Positions 41,324-52,883 of a stretch of 64,000 nt of DNA are shown here, one piece after another (positions within the stretch are counted from its first letter, which is position 1; every line of letters begins with the position of its first letter). The stretch comes from Symbiodinium natans (taxonomy: Eukaryota > Sar > Dinophyceae > Suessiales > Symbiodiniaceae), in NCBI GenBank assembly GCA_905221605.1, contig CAJNDS010000219.1, forward strand, positions 124,001 through 188,000. Direction: 5' to 3'. The translations under genes were made by a program, and so were the position numbers. The notes beneath the pieces were generated by a model. It ran no database searches and was not told the DNA's origin. It saw only the letters and a list, made by a program, of their open reading frames with translations.

Positions 41324-41359
41324 ACATGCCTGATGCTAGTTTCCTTTGCCGTGCAAGAG

Positions 41360-41425
41360 CGAAGAATTTGCTAAGGGCTCTCCACCAGCCTCTCCTGGCG
41401 CTTGTTTTCCACTGCCTTGCAAGCA
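41360..41425 (+). CDS. Continuation of the interrupted exon
   Basis: The frame AKNLLRALHQPLLALVFHCL continues the exon at 41109 across the TIR element. It ends at a stop near 41426 or before it at a splice site. Neighbouring frames are open too. Confidence 0.35.
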
Positions 41426-41560
41426 CGTGAGGCAATGATTTACAAGGATGGTGATCCAGTCGGCTATGTGCCTCTTGGCAACACCAAGCGCTGTTGCGCT
41501 GCCTCCATTGTTGACATTCTGAGGGGAGAATGCTTTTGTAATAGCGTGTTTTCGAGTGCA
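41414..41560 (+). CDS. Candidate exon
   Basis: The plus strand reads AREAMIYKDGDPVGYVPLGN then TKRCCAASIVDILRGECFCN. Good composition; a pyrimidine stretch ending GCCTTGCAAG lies just before it. Product unknown. Confidence 0.4.
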
Positions 41561-41825
41561 CCGCAACATCTGGCCAAGGTATGTTGTGCTCAACGGGTCC
41601 GTGACCATCGAGCGGGCGCTGGAGGGTTCAGGCCAGCGTGCTCGAATGGTTTACAGATTCTCCGAAAGTGGGCATTTCCAAGCTAGTGTACCCTAGTATA
41701 CGCCCGCCTCCTGCACCCCCCCTTACCCCCCTTACCCCCTCTCCTCCCCTTACACCCCCCTTACAACCCCCCTTTCACCCTCCCTTACCCCCCCCCCCCC
41801 CCCACCCCGCAAAAGAATCTCTCAG

Positions 41826-41888
41826 ATGGCGTCCGCGTCTTCGCCAAAAGCATCTTTGACGGCCGCGCCTTCGGCGACGGCTGGGACG
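41826..41888 (+). CDS. Exon, penultimate in its gene
   Basis: From an ATCTCTCAG acceptor the frame reads GVRVFAKSIFDGRAFGDGWD and ends with a G before GTGGTAACC. Third positions are almost all G/C. The phase matches the terminal exon at 42792, which would give FGDGWD-G-SANYACTVLRR. Confidence 0.5.
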
Positions 41889-42791
41889 GTGGTAACCATC
41901 GGCTTCGTGGTCGCGATAAGTTGCATGATATGCGGCACTTCGGGTCAGGCCTGTGTATTAGAAGTTCTTTTTGGATGCACGGGAACTAGGCCAATGTTTT
42001 TTGGCAGGTTTTTTTGACAGAACATGGTTTGCAGAATGCTGCAGAGTGCGAAACTTTTCTTTCAGCTCCTGCTGACTCGCTGCTGACTTAGGGGGTCTAG
42101 CACTGTGCGCTGGACCACTGCTGTGGCACAGGACCTGCAGTGGCATTCATGGGAATGTGGCATTGGCAGCTCGTGACAGCAGCCCACAAGTGAAGTGACA
42201 GGAGAGGTCACTGGTGCTGCGCTTCAGCACGCCGCAGTACATGGAGGTCTTGCAGAAGGTGTGGCACTGTGCGCACCAGCAGACTAGGTCTTTTCCCAAA
42301 TACTCCAGTGGAAAATGCTGCCAAGCTGGGGAACCTGAGGACGACGTGTGCTCGGAAAACGCATCTCGGCTGCGCTCCTTGAACTTTCTCTCCGAGTGCA
42401 GTCGCTTGGCCTGGTTCAGAGATGGCTCCGCGCCCCATGGCCACGGCGTAAATGGCATGCTATGCGCTGCTGTGCACCTTTATGCGCAGCTTGAGACAGA
42501 TCGCGTAGCAAGCGGGCTTCGGGGGGGGGGGGAAGCCACTGGAGTCAGATTCAACGTCGAAGGCGCCAGCGAGTTGGAGATGTTACTGATGACCCTCGAG
42601 ACCGGCGACCCAGCTCGCAGTTAGAGCGGTAGGCATAGCCCCCTGCTAGTACCATTCACTACTTCTGCCTCAACAGACACCATCACAATACTCCTCACAT
42701 ACAGAGGGGGGGATTTTCGGGATTGGGCCCATTCTATAATACTTGACCAGCCAACTCTACACTCCTTTTTACCGAGAAAGCTCCCTTCGAG

Positions 42792-42886
42792 GCTCCGCGA
42801 ACTACGCCTGCACCGTGCTCCGGCGAGGAGAGCGCCCACATCGCTGCCGCATTCTCACCGAAGGCCCCCTCGGGGAAGTGGACTGA
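42792..42886 (+). CDS. Terminal exon of the same gene (tentative)
   Basis: After CTCCCTTCGAG the frame reads SANYACTVLRRGERPHRCRI then LTEGPLGEVD and TGA. Very high G/C third positions. A second frame is open, but has poorer codon use. Product unknown. Confidence 0.45.
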
Positions 42887-43269
42887 GTCGTAGGTCCGGG
42901 TGGCAAATACTCGGCATCATCTACATGATGGCCTAGAGGTTGTCTTTTGCTGTTAGTTATCATTTCTTGGGTGTCTAACTGGTTACAGGTACAATAGACC
43001 CTGCAATCACTTGACAAAAAGGGGAAAGGAGGTCGACATCGGATAAGTGAATCCTCGCGCGGGTGCACGGTGTTGCATGCTGTGTTGCTGGTTCCTTCCC
43101 GAGGGTCTTGGCTTTGGACAAGAACCATAGCGGTGCAATATAACCATTTTTGAGTAAACAGAGAAACTCCAAGTAGGAGATGACCCTAAAACTCGAAAAG
43201 ATCCTAAACATCTAAAAACCCTAAAACCCGAGAACCCTATAACCCTACAACCTTCCTAAGCGCATTCCT

Positions 43270-43395
43270 AATTAAAACAGAACCCAAAAAAGAACCCAAA
43301 AAAGAACCCAAAAAAGAACCCAAAAAAGAACCCAAAAAAGAACCCAAACAAAACCCAAAAAAGAACCCAAAAAAGAACCCAAAAAACCCAAAAAA
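43270..43395. repeat. 12-bp (AACCCAAAAAAG) tandem repeat
   Basis: About ten copies. Minus-strand frames spell repeats such as FLGSFLGSFLGS and are artefacts. It lies in the intron upstream of the exon at 43425. Confidence 0.95.
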
Positions 43396-43424
43396 ACACC
43401 AAAAAACCTCGGCTTCTTGCCGAG

Positions 43425-43511
43425 GGCGGCTGAACCTCCTGACCAGCGCCAAGCTGGAGGTGCGGGAGTTGGTCCCAGGTCCGACACCTATCCGTGGGGG
43501 ATTTGAAAGCT
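43425..43511 (+). CDS. Exon ending in a GTTTAGGG donor (29 codons)
   Basis: From a CTTGCCGAG acceptor the frame reads RLNLLTSAKLEVRELVPGPT then PIRGGFESC. The donor is GTTTAGGG, the start of a TTTAGGG array (43512-43562). A clear coding frame of unknown family. Confidence 0.55.
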
Positions 43512-43562
43512 GTTTAGGGTTTAGGGTTTAGGGTGTAGGGTGTAGGGTGTAGGGTTTAGGGG
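43512..43562. repeat. Telomere-like array (TTTAGGG/TGTAGGG)
   Basis: Seven units, three of them TGTAGGG variants; the first provides the donor of the preceding exon. Confidence 0.95.
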
Positions 43563-44227
43563 GAGGGTTTTGCGAGAGCTTGCGAGGAGTTCTGAGGGAC
43601 TGTAGATAGGGTTGTGAGGAGTTCTGAGGGTTGTAGATCGGGTTTCGAGGGAAGAGGGTTTGAGGGTTGGGGGTTGAGCGTTGCAGCGTCTAGGGTTTAG
43701 TGTTTGGGGTTTGGGTCAATGTGGGAACCCCAGGAAGGCTGAACGGAAAATGTACGTGAATGGGGGGGTGGCTCATGGATACGGCAGCTCACGCTCTGCA
43801 TCGCTTAGACAGGGCTTGCCGTGGCAAGATGCTACCGTAAGGATCCTCCTTTGGCATCGGGGCGATCCTTTCTGGCCGTGGCAGCCCCCTGACTTCGAGA
43901 GTTCACCGCTTCGGTGTGCTGTGGTGGCTTGCTATAAGTCATGTCGGATACAGGAATACAGAGGATACTGATTGCCCCTCACGTAGTGATGTGCAATGCC
44001 TCTGTTGCTGGAAGCCGTTGAAAGCCTCTGCTTGCCCACTGCACGCACCCGTGAGTCCAGGACAGTTGTCAGAACCACACCTCCAATCTGCAGGTTGCAG
44101 CTACACCTCCGAGGTGGAGGTGTCGGTGCTTCGACCGAACTTCCGACCTTTGCTTTGGTCCTGCAGCTACCTGCTGAAGCCTTCATGTGCACCTCCCACC
44201 CTAAACCCTAAACCCACCTAAGCAGAA

Positions 44228-44330
44228 TCTCCGAGGTCACCTCAATGGTGGCCCACTTCTACCTCATGTCGAGGCTCGAGTGGTTTGAGTACGTGTGGCC
44301 GTTCAGCATTCAGGCTTCGGGCCTGTCGGG
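44228..44330 (+). CDS. Candidate exon
   Basis: Downstream of two CCCTAAA units the plus strand reads SEVTSMVAHFYLMSRLEWFE then YVWPFSIQ. Rich in aromatic residues, possibly membrane-associated. The right edge could be a CATTCAG|GC site. Product unknown. Confidence 0.4.
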
Positions 44331-45700
44331 ACCTTTGCAGCCTCTGTTAGAGATATTAGGCTCACAAGTAGAGGTGAACTTAAGACGAGCTGTCAGCAGT
44401 CTCTGCTACAGCACTCTTTACTACAGCCTCGGCCTGTCCTTGTATTTGAAAGCTCCTCCAGTAGCGGTTGCGCGAAATATAGCAGACAGGAAGTCCCTGT
44501 CGCCGCTGCCAGACATGGTGCAGGACTGACGTGCTCTTTTTGCCGCCAATGACGTGGGTAAGGGATGATTGCCTGAAGGCACCTTCTAGTGCACTAGTGA
44601 GTGGCTGCGGAACTGTAGACAAATTGTGCGGCCCTGCCGCAGGAGAGCATTCTGCAGAGCGTGCGACAGACGATTGCGGATTGCCAGGTGGGTTGGGGGC
44701 AGTGGGAGAGGTTTACATCCAGATGTCCTGGACTCCAGAGTCGTTCTGGGCCTGAGATGTTTGCGCCAAAGCCTCGAAAAGTTTACGGGGGCACGCGCTG
44801 CCCACTATTTGGCGTTCTTCTAAATTCAGGTGCCACTTCGGGGTCCGTTTTAAACGGGATTCTATCCCAAAAGTTAGGCATAAGAAAACCAGAATTTAGA
44901 CAGTTTAAACCTCATGTCGTGCGGCGTCTTGCTTCCTTCTATCGACAGGACCCGATTCAGGACGATGGGCGCCTGGCCTGGTCCTTACGTCGGCGAGCAT
45001 GCATGGGAACGGATATCCTCGCCTGGTTAACACCTCAACTGCAATGGACTAACATGTTATCAAGTTTTCTCCCTGGGGCGTCGACAATAAGCAACATCAT
45101 CGTTACAGCGTGCTTGTTTTTGTTCGAACCAGTTAGAGCTCGTCAAAGGGTGAGTGCCCCTTCTTCTCAGAGGTCATCCGCCGAGACCGCGACTGGCGCC
45201 GCCGAAAGCAGCGGAGTCTTGCCGAGGTCGCCTTGCAGTCTTTACCTACCTGTAACCATGCCTAATGAAGTTACTTGATCCCTGAACCCCACTGCTCGCT
45301 TGGGGGGAGTCTTGTTTTTTGAGCCGGCTTAAAGGTGAGGCGCACCTGTGGCCGCAGCGCAGCGCGCGCCGGCGAGATGCGTCCACGGTCGGCAGTCGCC
45401 GGGGTACCAAGCGGGCCTTCTCCTACTTTGCTGGACGACCTCTTACTTTTTTTAGAGACTGGGAAAGTATTGTTACTTACACTAGCAGCTAGCATTGCGG
45501 TTGATTCAGGTTTTCAGCGCCAGTAGTTGTAAAGGCAACGCGCCGGCTGCCTGAGCCGGGGTTTGTGCACCTGGGCGCATGCCTGCGCAAACTGCTGCGC
45601 CCAGCAGCCTCTTCCTTGGCGAAGTTTCGGAACGTGCCATCGCCCCGACTTAGATTGCACCCTGCCGGATGTTAGATGATGTGCGTTGCGCGGCCTTAAG

Positions 45701-45861
45701 AACGCAAGGAGTCAAATAAATCAGCTGAGAAATCAGCGGCAATGCCGGGAGAGCTGCCGAAGAAAGCCATCGCATCTGTTGTCAAAAAGCTCCCACGACC
45801 AAGGCTGGCCAGCGATGGTGCCCGGCGGGTCCTGGAAGGCGCTGAGATGTCTGGACAGTGA
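45701..45861 (+). CDS. Exon, basic protein
   Basis: After a GCCTTAAG acceptor the frame reads RKESNKSAEKSAAMPGELPK then KAIASVVKKLPRPRLASDGA and RRVLEGAEMSGQ. Lysine/arginine-rich, helical. The right edge is either a splice site or the TGA at 45859-45861. Product unknown. Confidence 0.5.
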
Positions 45862-45959
45862 CGGCGGGTGCTGGGCATCGGCATGAGGTGTTTGTGTGTT
45901 GGTTTGGGGGCTTTGTGGTGCTTGAGAAAAACCTGGCGGTCTCACAACTTCGCTTTGCC

Positions 45960-46067
45960 AGGCCGTTTGCAGAGAGTGTAACTTCACTCGCCACGTCCGC
46001 CGCCACCACTGGCAAAGGCAAGTTTGTTGGGCTGCCACGCAATGCTGAACCCCAGGCCGTCGAATAG
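45960..46067 (+). CDS. Terminal exon (tentative)
   Basis: After a TTTGCCAG acceptor a frame reads RPFAESVTSLATSAATTGKG then KFVGLPRNAEPQAVE and a stop at 46065-46067. G/C-ending codons. It may end the gene with the basic exon at 45701. Product unknown. Confidence 0.4.
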   Translation, partial: RPFAESVTSLATSAATTGKGKFVGLPRNAEPQAVE

Positions 46068-46762
46068 TTTCAGGAAAGGGCCAAGGGTGGGAGTTCCCGC
46101 GCGCTGACTGAAAAGTTTGAAGGGGTGGCCCAAGCTGGCGCCCTTTTGCAGGTGGGTAGCTCTCCTGAGGTTTCGTTGCAATGCAGTGGGCTATTGTGGA
46201 TTTCTGGCTTAACTCTCACAGACCAGCGTGTCATCGAGCAGTTGACGCATCCGAGTGAGCGTTAGAGATGGTTTGAACATTGTAGGCCGCAAACCCTTTC
46301 GGGCAGATTCGATCACCCATTGCAGGTCCTCATGCTGGGCTCCAGAGGACGAAGTCCGTCCCAGGCGCCGAGTAGAGACAAGAAGCGTTTGAGTGGTTTA
46401 AGTCCACCCACTTGGAGGAGTTCGTTAGAAACATCAGATAATCAGATACCAAGAGACGACGAAAGACCGTCTTGAGATGAATGGAGACAGCTGATGGGTT
46501 GGAGAACCTTGCAGCAGGGCGTCTTAGCATTGCCTCCGCGCCACCCACGCCGTCCGAGCCTGAGCCATGTAAGTCGATTTTAGCGAGGTCGTCGGGGGGA
46601 ACTAGTAAGGAGCAACCTCGCACGCCACTGTAGCTAAGTACTAATTCTGCGCTCGAAATCCGGGACACCTGATATTCGGCTTTGGACTGGGAAAGCAGGA
46701 GCACTGTGGGGGTTGCCAAGAGATGCCAAGACTGTTGAAGACGATTCAGAAAGCCCAAGTTT

Positions 46763-46856
46763 CCCCCCCCCCCCCCCCCCCCCCCCCCCCTCTCGCCCTC
46801 TCGCCTTCCCCCTTACCCCTCCGCGAGGATCAAGAGCGAGGGGGGGGGGGGGGGTT
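46763..46856. repeat. Poly-C (28) followed by poly-G (14)
   Basis: A run of 28 C at 46763-46790 is followed 50 bp later by 14 G at 46842-46855, so the two can pair. Such runs are often misassembled. Confidence 0.85.
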
Positions 46857-46958
46857 TGTGGCAGGGGAACCCCCTTGAGGTCCTCTTTTGGGCGGACGCA
46901 AACGCCCATGATGCGGAGCACCACGCCGTCGCCCCACGGTCGCAGCGACGGCTATTGG

Positions 46959-47059
46959 TTGGGATGTTCCCCCATATACTACCAGTCCATCATAGGGACT
47001 ATAGTAGGGGTACTGCAATCCCAAATTAAGGACTATTAGCACAAGGGGGAGCATCCCAA
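46959..47059. mobile_element. TTGGGATG-TIR element
   Basis: Ends TTGGGATGTTCCCCC and GGGGGAGCATCCCAA form 15-bp inverted repeats with one mismatch; 101 bp in all. The inside has ACTATAGTAGGGGTAC and GGACTATTAG boxes. Partial relatives lie at 51283-51300 and 51385-51450, among telomere-like arrays. Confidence 0.75.
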
Positions 47060-47667
47060 GCTCTTGGGTGAGTTGGACCAAGGTCTTTCATGCGGACAAC
47101 GACGCCCTCGATGCTGTCAAAGACACTTGAGCCCCGGTGGCAACTAATGAGCTTCGAGACTGGACAGTGAGTTGCCTCTCTCCTTCATCAGTGAACTCAC
47201 GATTAAATTCGGTGACCTCGGAAAACCAACCAACCACCAAGAACTGTATCTAACGACTAAAGCTGCATGGACCTATGCTGGTGCTCACATCACAAGCGCA
47301 AAAGCCGTGGGCCCAATCCAAGTATTCCCCGGACGGCCGGCCACTGGCCATCTTCCGTCGGACCGAAGAGGCAGGGCCCGGCGTCTGGTTTCGGGCATCA
47401 GCTGCCATCCTGCCAGCATCCCGCAGGGCAGCAGAGGCTCCCAAACCACGAGCGCAACACAGCAGAATTGTTTCGTGACGTTATGTGACATAGGTGAGGG
47501 GGCCTCCAAGCTGCTACAGATGGGGACTGAATGTGGCGACTCAAGAGCGGAGGCTTGTACATGGAGCTTTTTGTTTTACATTTCGCTTTTCGCCCTTTTC
47601 TTGATTCAAATAAACACGGAGATTTTTGAAGTGCTATTTTGAGTTTTCGTTCGGCATCCCGCTCCAG

Positions 47668-47780
47668 CGCTGCTCCCGTGCGAGGGCTTCGAGTTGCTGC
47701 CGAACCCTGCGCCGCTGAACCCGGTGGACCGTCGACACCGCCCGGAGCGGGTCGGGGGCACAATCCACAGGGGAGGGTGA
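47668..47780 (+). CDS. Terminal or internal exon
   Basis: After a CCCGCTCCAG acceptor the frame reads LLPCEGFELLPNPAPLNPVD then RRHRPERVGGTIHRGG and TGA. Nearly all third positions are G/C. Product unknown. Confidence 0.5.
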
Positions 47781-48141
47781 TGGGGGTGGCTTGGGCGATT
47801 TAAAGGGAGGTTCAGAATGTCAGAAGGGACAGGACTTGAAGCTAGTAATTACATAGGGACTGCCACTCTCTTCCTTACTCTTCACGCCCTAGCATGCTGT
47901 CAGAGGCTCCTGCGGCCTCGCTCACGATGAAATTGTCGTGAGGGCCAGGCGCGTTCCGCGGGGCTGGCGTTGTACGAGTGCTGGTTCCCGATGAGGCATT
48001 GTGGTAACTTCAAACTCATCTTGTGATCAGCTGCAAGGCCAAGAGTTCTCATTCCGCTTGTTGTGCGTGGCCATGTAGGGTGGTCACAGCCAGCTTTTGA
48101 AGCCTTTGAAGCCCCTGAAGCCCAAATGACCATGCCTTCAG

Positions 48142-48279
48142 TTCGCAGGACACGCCGCCGAGAACCTCTTCTCACCACTGTGGCAGACCGAAAGTGTTTG
48201 CGGTAAAGATGCGAGCTTCCCTGTCTCGCTGGGCCACGGCGACGACGTCCACATGCTGCATTTGCCTGTCGCCCTCGCT
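48142..48279 (+). CDS. Exon (46 codons)
   Basis: From a GCCTTCAG acceptor the frame reads FAGHAAENLFSPLWQTESVC, then GKDASFPVSLGHGDDVHMLH, then LPVALA and a GTAGCT donor; phase 0 at both ends. One of the most convincing exons in the window. Family unknown. Confidence 0.6.
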
Positions 48280-49377
48280 GTAGCTAGTGAGTCTTCTGTT
48301 GTGCGCTTCCCCTTTCTGTTGATGCATTTTTTCGCCTCTCTCGTGTGGCACCCATGTGGCTCCGGATGGGCCGCAAGCTTTATGGGAAGCCTATGGAAGC
48401 CCTGAGGAGGCCTTAGGAAGCCCTATTAAGTCATCATGCTGGCATGCCCGAGCCGCACTTGAACTTGAGAATCCATCGCTACAGCTGCTTTAGAAGCGCA
48501 CCTGCCGAAGTCAGAGCCCAACACGAGAAGCCAGTTCCAGAAATCAACGCCCCGCGCGCTTGAAACGGGGGACCTCGCTGCCCCGTGCCGCCCATGCGGC
48601 CGTCGAACCCTGCCTCGCCAAAGACCGCAGGCACTGCTTGTGGGCCGTTGGAAAGTTAAGTGGGAATGTGTGAGTTGTCTGAAGCTTCTTTGTGGGGAAA
48701 TTGGTTCGAATCTGGCGTTTCGAGAGTACCTTCCCGCTCAGCTTCGCCGGCCTTCCGGCTGCTCTGGCTGCGCTCAGCAGATGGCTCCTGAGATTGCAAA
48801 GGGAGAGGCCTCCGAAGAGAGACAACGCGGTCAATCGTTTCGAAGATGAGTTGCTCATCCCTTGGGACATTCAGCCAAGGCCAGCAAGCATTCCAGATGG
48901 CACTGTCCCTCGGCGCGCATTGCACACGCGGGAATGGATTTGTTCAGTTGAGGCTCGGACCTATCGTGATAGGTCGCGATTTGCCTTCATGCCGACGAGC
49001 TGAGGTACGATGGAGTTGACTGCGCATCCTTACATCGTGCCGTGGCCGCTCGCGTGGGAGCATCCGAGGCGGTCTGGAGCAAAGCGGTGGAGGGGGGAAG
49101 ATGTAAAGCTGATTGTTGTAGCAGCATCCACGAAAACCATGTGCTCGCGTCGTGTGATCCTCAGAGATGAGATTGCAAGCTTCGTTTTGTCGAGGGTCGG
49201 CCACCTCATGAAGCGCTCATGCCAAATATCTGGCTTTGATCAGACATGTCCCGGGACTGCAGTGGCAAGAGCGCCCCGGCAGAAGAGTCTTGCAGAGACT
49301 GACCTGCCAGGATGCCATCTTTTGCACATCGACGCCCGAGGCCTGCCAACTTTATATAATAATTTTAATGTACATAA

Positions 49378-49495
49378 CATAGTAATATATATATATATAT
49401 GTATACACATGTATATATATATATAAACTTATACTTGTATAATATATATAGTGTTATATATAATATTTTATATAGTTACAAAAGTGTATAAAAAG
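49378..49495. repeat. TA-rich microsatellite
   Basis: Mostly (TA)n with TATAC and TATTT interruptions. Confidence 0.95.
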
Positions 49496-49509
49496 TTCCC
49501 ACTCAACAG

Positions 49510-49606
49510 CCGACAAAAAAGAAAGCCCGAGAGGCCACGGGCCCGGTGGTGCCGCTCTCGGCAGCGCTGCTCCACGCGGGGCTCCCCGCGGCCCGGCCTT
49601 TAGGGG
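49510..49606 (+). CDS. Exon with a GTGAGGGTTTAGGG donor
   Basis: Between an ACTCAACAG acceptor and a GTGAGG donor the frame reads PTKKKAREATGPVVPLSAAL then LHAGLPAARPLG. The following intron opens with a long TTTAGGG array. Product unknown. Confidence 0.5.
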
Positions 49607-49608
49607 GT

Positions 49609-49765
49609 GAGGGTTTAGGGTTTAGGGTTTAGGGTTTAGGGTTTGGGGTTTAGGGTTTAGGGTTTGGGGTTTGGGGTTTAGGGTTTGGGGTTTGGGGTTT
49701 AGGGTTTGGGGGTTTGGGGGTCTGAGGTTTAGGGTTTAGGGTTGAGGGTTGAGGGGTTTAGGGTT
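49609..49765. repeat. Telomere-like array (TTTAGGG/TTTGGGG)
   Basis: About twenty units, with many TTTGGGG and TTGAGGG variants to the right. Confidence 0.95.
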
Positions 49766-51097
49766 TCGGGGGTTGAGGGGTACATTTTTTTGGGGGGGTC
49801 AGATTTTAAGGGGATTCTTTTCGGGAAATACCACATGATGAAGAAGAGAGAAGAGATATCTCTTTTTTTTTTTTGTGGTTTTGGCTGTTTTGAGTCATTG
49901 CGGAGGTTTGCTTTTCAAGTCTTTTTCACGTGGGCATGTAGACGCTTAGGTATGTGTGGCAGGACTTGATAGGCCGAGCTCGATTCGGGAGGTGTTGATC
50001 AAGGGGCGGGGCGCCCCTTTGACGCCTCCTGACCATAAGGAAGACTTCCTGCTGACGGTGCACGTCAACGAGAAGCCCGGCCATTCCTTTCCAGTTAACT
50101 CGCAACTGGGCTCGCACTCCAGCTGACTCTCATGGCCACCTGACGCGCCCAGTGTAGATTTCGTTTTTTTCTCGTCTGGAGATGTCGAGTCGACATGCAA
50201 AAATAGGGCACAGCATGAAGCCGCCTTGTGAAATGCACTCTTTCATGGATGCTGCAACTCTGTATCATGTACATCACCAGACTCACACATGCTGTAGCAA
50301 TAGTGCCCATACACACGCGGTTTATACACAAGTCGCAAGCCATTCAGAAACAGAAAGAAGGAGCTCAGAAACACCCAGGCTTCAGAGCGATGAAGCTCCC
50401 AAGGCAGCCGCTTCAGCTTCCTTTAGTGTTTTTTGGGGGTTTTGGGTTTAGGGTTTAGGGTTGAGGGTTGAGGGTTGAGGTTTTTGGGGGTTTTTGGGGT
50501 TTCAGGAGAGTAGTTTTTCTTTGTGAGATAAAACGCAAGGGGTGGTGAATTTCTGTTGCGATGTTGCTCTCGCGACTGTGGGTCCTTGACGGAGCCTTAA
50601 GAATTCTTGTCGGCACAAGATTTCCGGGGGTTTCAACGGCTGGTTCCGTTTCGCGGGCTTGCTCAATGGCATCTCTTGTTGCAAGCACTGGAAGACGGGA
50701 AGGAAGAGGGTAGCTGCCAGCAGTGCATGAGCAGAAGATGGCATGTCCCCGTCTCTGATGCGAGGAAGCCACTGAGGGTGGTAGACGTGCGAAGCACCCC
50801 TAGCAGCAATCGAAGCACGACCCCTTTCTAAAACTCTAAACCCCAAACTGGAAAAACCATAAACCCTAGACTAACCCTTACGGCCCGACGCCCTATAACC
50901 TTAATCACCCAAATGCCCTGAACCCTATTACTAATACATACCCCTAAGCCCGAAAGTCCCAAACCCAAAAACACTGAAAAACCTTGCTCGACACTCCCAT
51001 ACCCTAAATACCCCCAAGAATATCCACCCTCCAAACTGCCCAAGAAGATCAAGTACCACCCAATCCTATCCCCCCCCCAAAAATGCCCCACGAATAT

Positions 51098-51192
51098 TCC
51101 CTAAACCCTAAACCCGAAACCCTAAACCCGAAACCCGAAACCCGAAACCCTAAACCCTAAACCCTTAACCCTAAACCCTAAACCCTAAACCT
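51098..51192. repeat. Telomere-like array (CCCTAAA/CCCGAAA)
   Basis: About thirteen units including CCCGAAA variants. Confidence 0.95.
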
Positions 51193-51219
51193 TCATCTAC
51201 TACCCCCAGCACCCCCCCA

Positions 51220-51275
51220 GGCTGCAGGCGCTCCGGAAGCGCAGCGCCTTGAGGCTCGGGGATGGGGAGGGGGAG
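51220..51275 (+). CDS. Candidate short exon between opposed arrays
   Basis: After a CCCCCCAG acceptor a frame reads LQALRKRSALRLGDGEGEN. CCCTAAA lies upstream and TTTAGGG (51316-51357) downstream. Very short, so the frame is uncertain. Confidence 0.3.
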
Positions 51276-51315
51276 AATTAAGGGGTTTAGGTTGGGATGT
51301 TCTCCCTTTTTCGTT

Positions 51316-51357
51316 TAGGGTTTAGGGTTTAGGGTTTAGGGTTTAGGGTTCAGGGTT
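51316..51357. repeat. Telomere-like array (TTTAGGG)
   Basis: Five to six units. Confidence 0.95.
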
Positions 51358-51835
51358 GGGCAGGGGGGGGGAATGAAGGGGTTTAGGTTGGGACGTAGTC
51401 CTTACTAGGGATTATAGTACCCCCTATTTGGCCCTTGCTAGGGCTTAGGCTTTGGAGGGTTTCATCAGGGTTTAGCAAGAGATCGGGTGGATCGGCTTCA
51501 GTCTGCGGCTTGGTGCTTTGGGGGGCCCTCAGGTTCCCAAAATGTCCCCCATTCAAGGCTTGGGAGGGGGGGGGGGTGTACCTATTTCCCGAGTGCTAAG
51601 AGCTGGTAGCTGTGTCATCTGGTCCGTTCTCGTAAATGACACGATACCTATCGGGGAAGAGTGGTTCCGTACATGGGTCTAAGGTCAATGGGTTTAGGGT
51701 TTAGGGTTTAGGGCATAAGCACATATTACTATGTTGGCAGTTCTGCAAAGCATGGTCCCCCCCCAAAAGGAAGGAACCCTGATTGAGAGAACACCCCGAT
51801 TTTGCGTCCACCTTTCACCCCCCACATTCCCTAAA

Positions 51836-51986
51836 CTCTAGCCCTAAACCCTAAACCCTAAACCCTGAACCCTGAACCCTGAACCCTGAACCCTGAACCC
51901 TAAACCCTAAACCCTAAACCCTAAACCCTAACCCTAAGCCCTGAACCCTAAACCAAGAAACCCTAAACCCTAAACCCTAAACCCTG
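51836..51986. repeat. Telomere-like array (CCCTAAA/CCCTGAA)
   Basis: About twenty units, in part CCCTGAA. Confidence 0.95.
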
Positions 51987-51999
51987 TAATAGACGACTC

Positions 52000-52115
52000 T
52001 CGACTGGGGCGAGTTGCTGGGACCCACACAAGCTGCCGCAGGCCGTCCAACGTGTCGGCTCAGCCGGCTCCAGCTACACCAGCCTGCTGCGCATGTCGCG
52101 GGTGCCCGTTGAATT
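52000..52115 (+). CDS. Candidate exon between opposed arrays
   Basis: The best frame reads PHKLPQAVQRVGSAGSSYTS then LLRMSRVPVELIAQP, with about 27 of 32 third positions G/C. A second frame (LDWGELLGPTQAAAG) is open. CCCTAAA lies upstream (51836-51986) and the largest TTTAGGG array lies downstream. Confidence 0.4.
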
Positions 52116-52139
52116 GATAGCTCAGCCCTTGTTTAGGGC

Positions 52140-52446
52140 GGGTTTAGGGTTTAGGGTTTAGGGGTCAGGGGTTAGGGTTTAGGGTTTCGGGGTTGGGGTT
52201 TAGGGTTTAGGGTTTAGGGTTTAGGGTTTAGGGTTTAGGGTTTAGGGTTTAGGGTTTAGGGTTTAGGGTTTAGGGTTTAGGGTTTAGGGTTTAGGGTTTA
52301 GGGTTTAGGGTTTAGGGTTTAGTGTTAGGGTTTAGGGTTTAGGGTTTAGGGTTTAGGGTTTAGGGTTTAGGGTTTAGGGTTTAGGGTTTAGGGTTTAGGG
52401 TTTAGGGTTTAGGGTTTAGGGTTTAGGGTTTAGGGTTTAGGGTTTG
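52140..52446. repeat. Largest telomere-like array (TTTAGGG)n
   Basis: About 43 units over 307 bp, nearly perfect from 52199 on. It is internal, with unique DNA on both sides, so it is not a chromosome end in this assembly. Confidence 0.98.
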
Positions 52447-52883
52447 GCTCTGAAGGCTTCAGGGAGTTCTGCACACTCTGCGCAGTCATGCATGTGGTGA
52501 TGGTCCAGCACTTGAAGGTGCGGTGGGAGAACTTCGCGCAGCAAACCGACGAAATCGTCACTGCAATGGAACGCCGCCCTGCCTGCATATCGGATTCTTT
52601 CACAGCCTCTTGTTGATACACAGAAGAGAAGACGGAACGGGTGAATCCATGCCACTTGGACAGTCCCAAGGCTTCAATCGGCTTTCCACTGACCTTGCCA
52701 ATGAGCGGTCACCCGGCAGAAGCAATTTAAGGCACATTTGGGATTCGTCTCAGGAATGAGGGGGGGCAGATGAGGCAACACGGGGTGAAGCACACACTCT
52801 CTCGACTCAGAAGCAACCGCACATCCATTCGCACACGAACTCGCCCTCGTGCAGTGTGCGCACACACAAAGACATGCTTGCAT

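Noticed and set aside
43237-43487. FLGSFLGSFLGS-type minus frames
   Set aside because: Produced by the 12-bp AACCCAAAAAAG repeat in an intron.
48690-48720. tRNA-like GGTTCGAATC box
   Set aside because: No matching acceptor, D or anticodon stems could be formed around it.
48692-49426. Two adjoining plus frames (103 and 138 codons)
   Set aside because: Composition is acceptable but a minus frame overlaps and no motif was found; support is too weak.
52140-52446. True chromosome end
   Set aside because: Unique coding-like DNA lies on both sides and other arrays of both orientations surround it.
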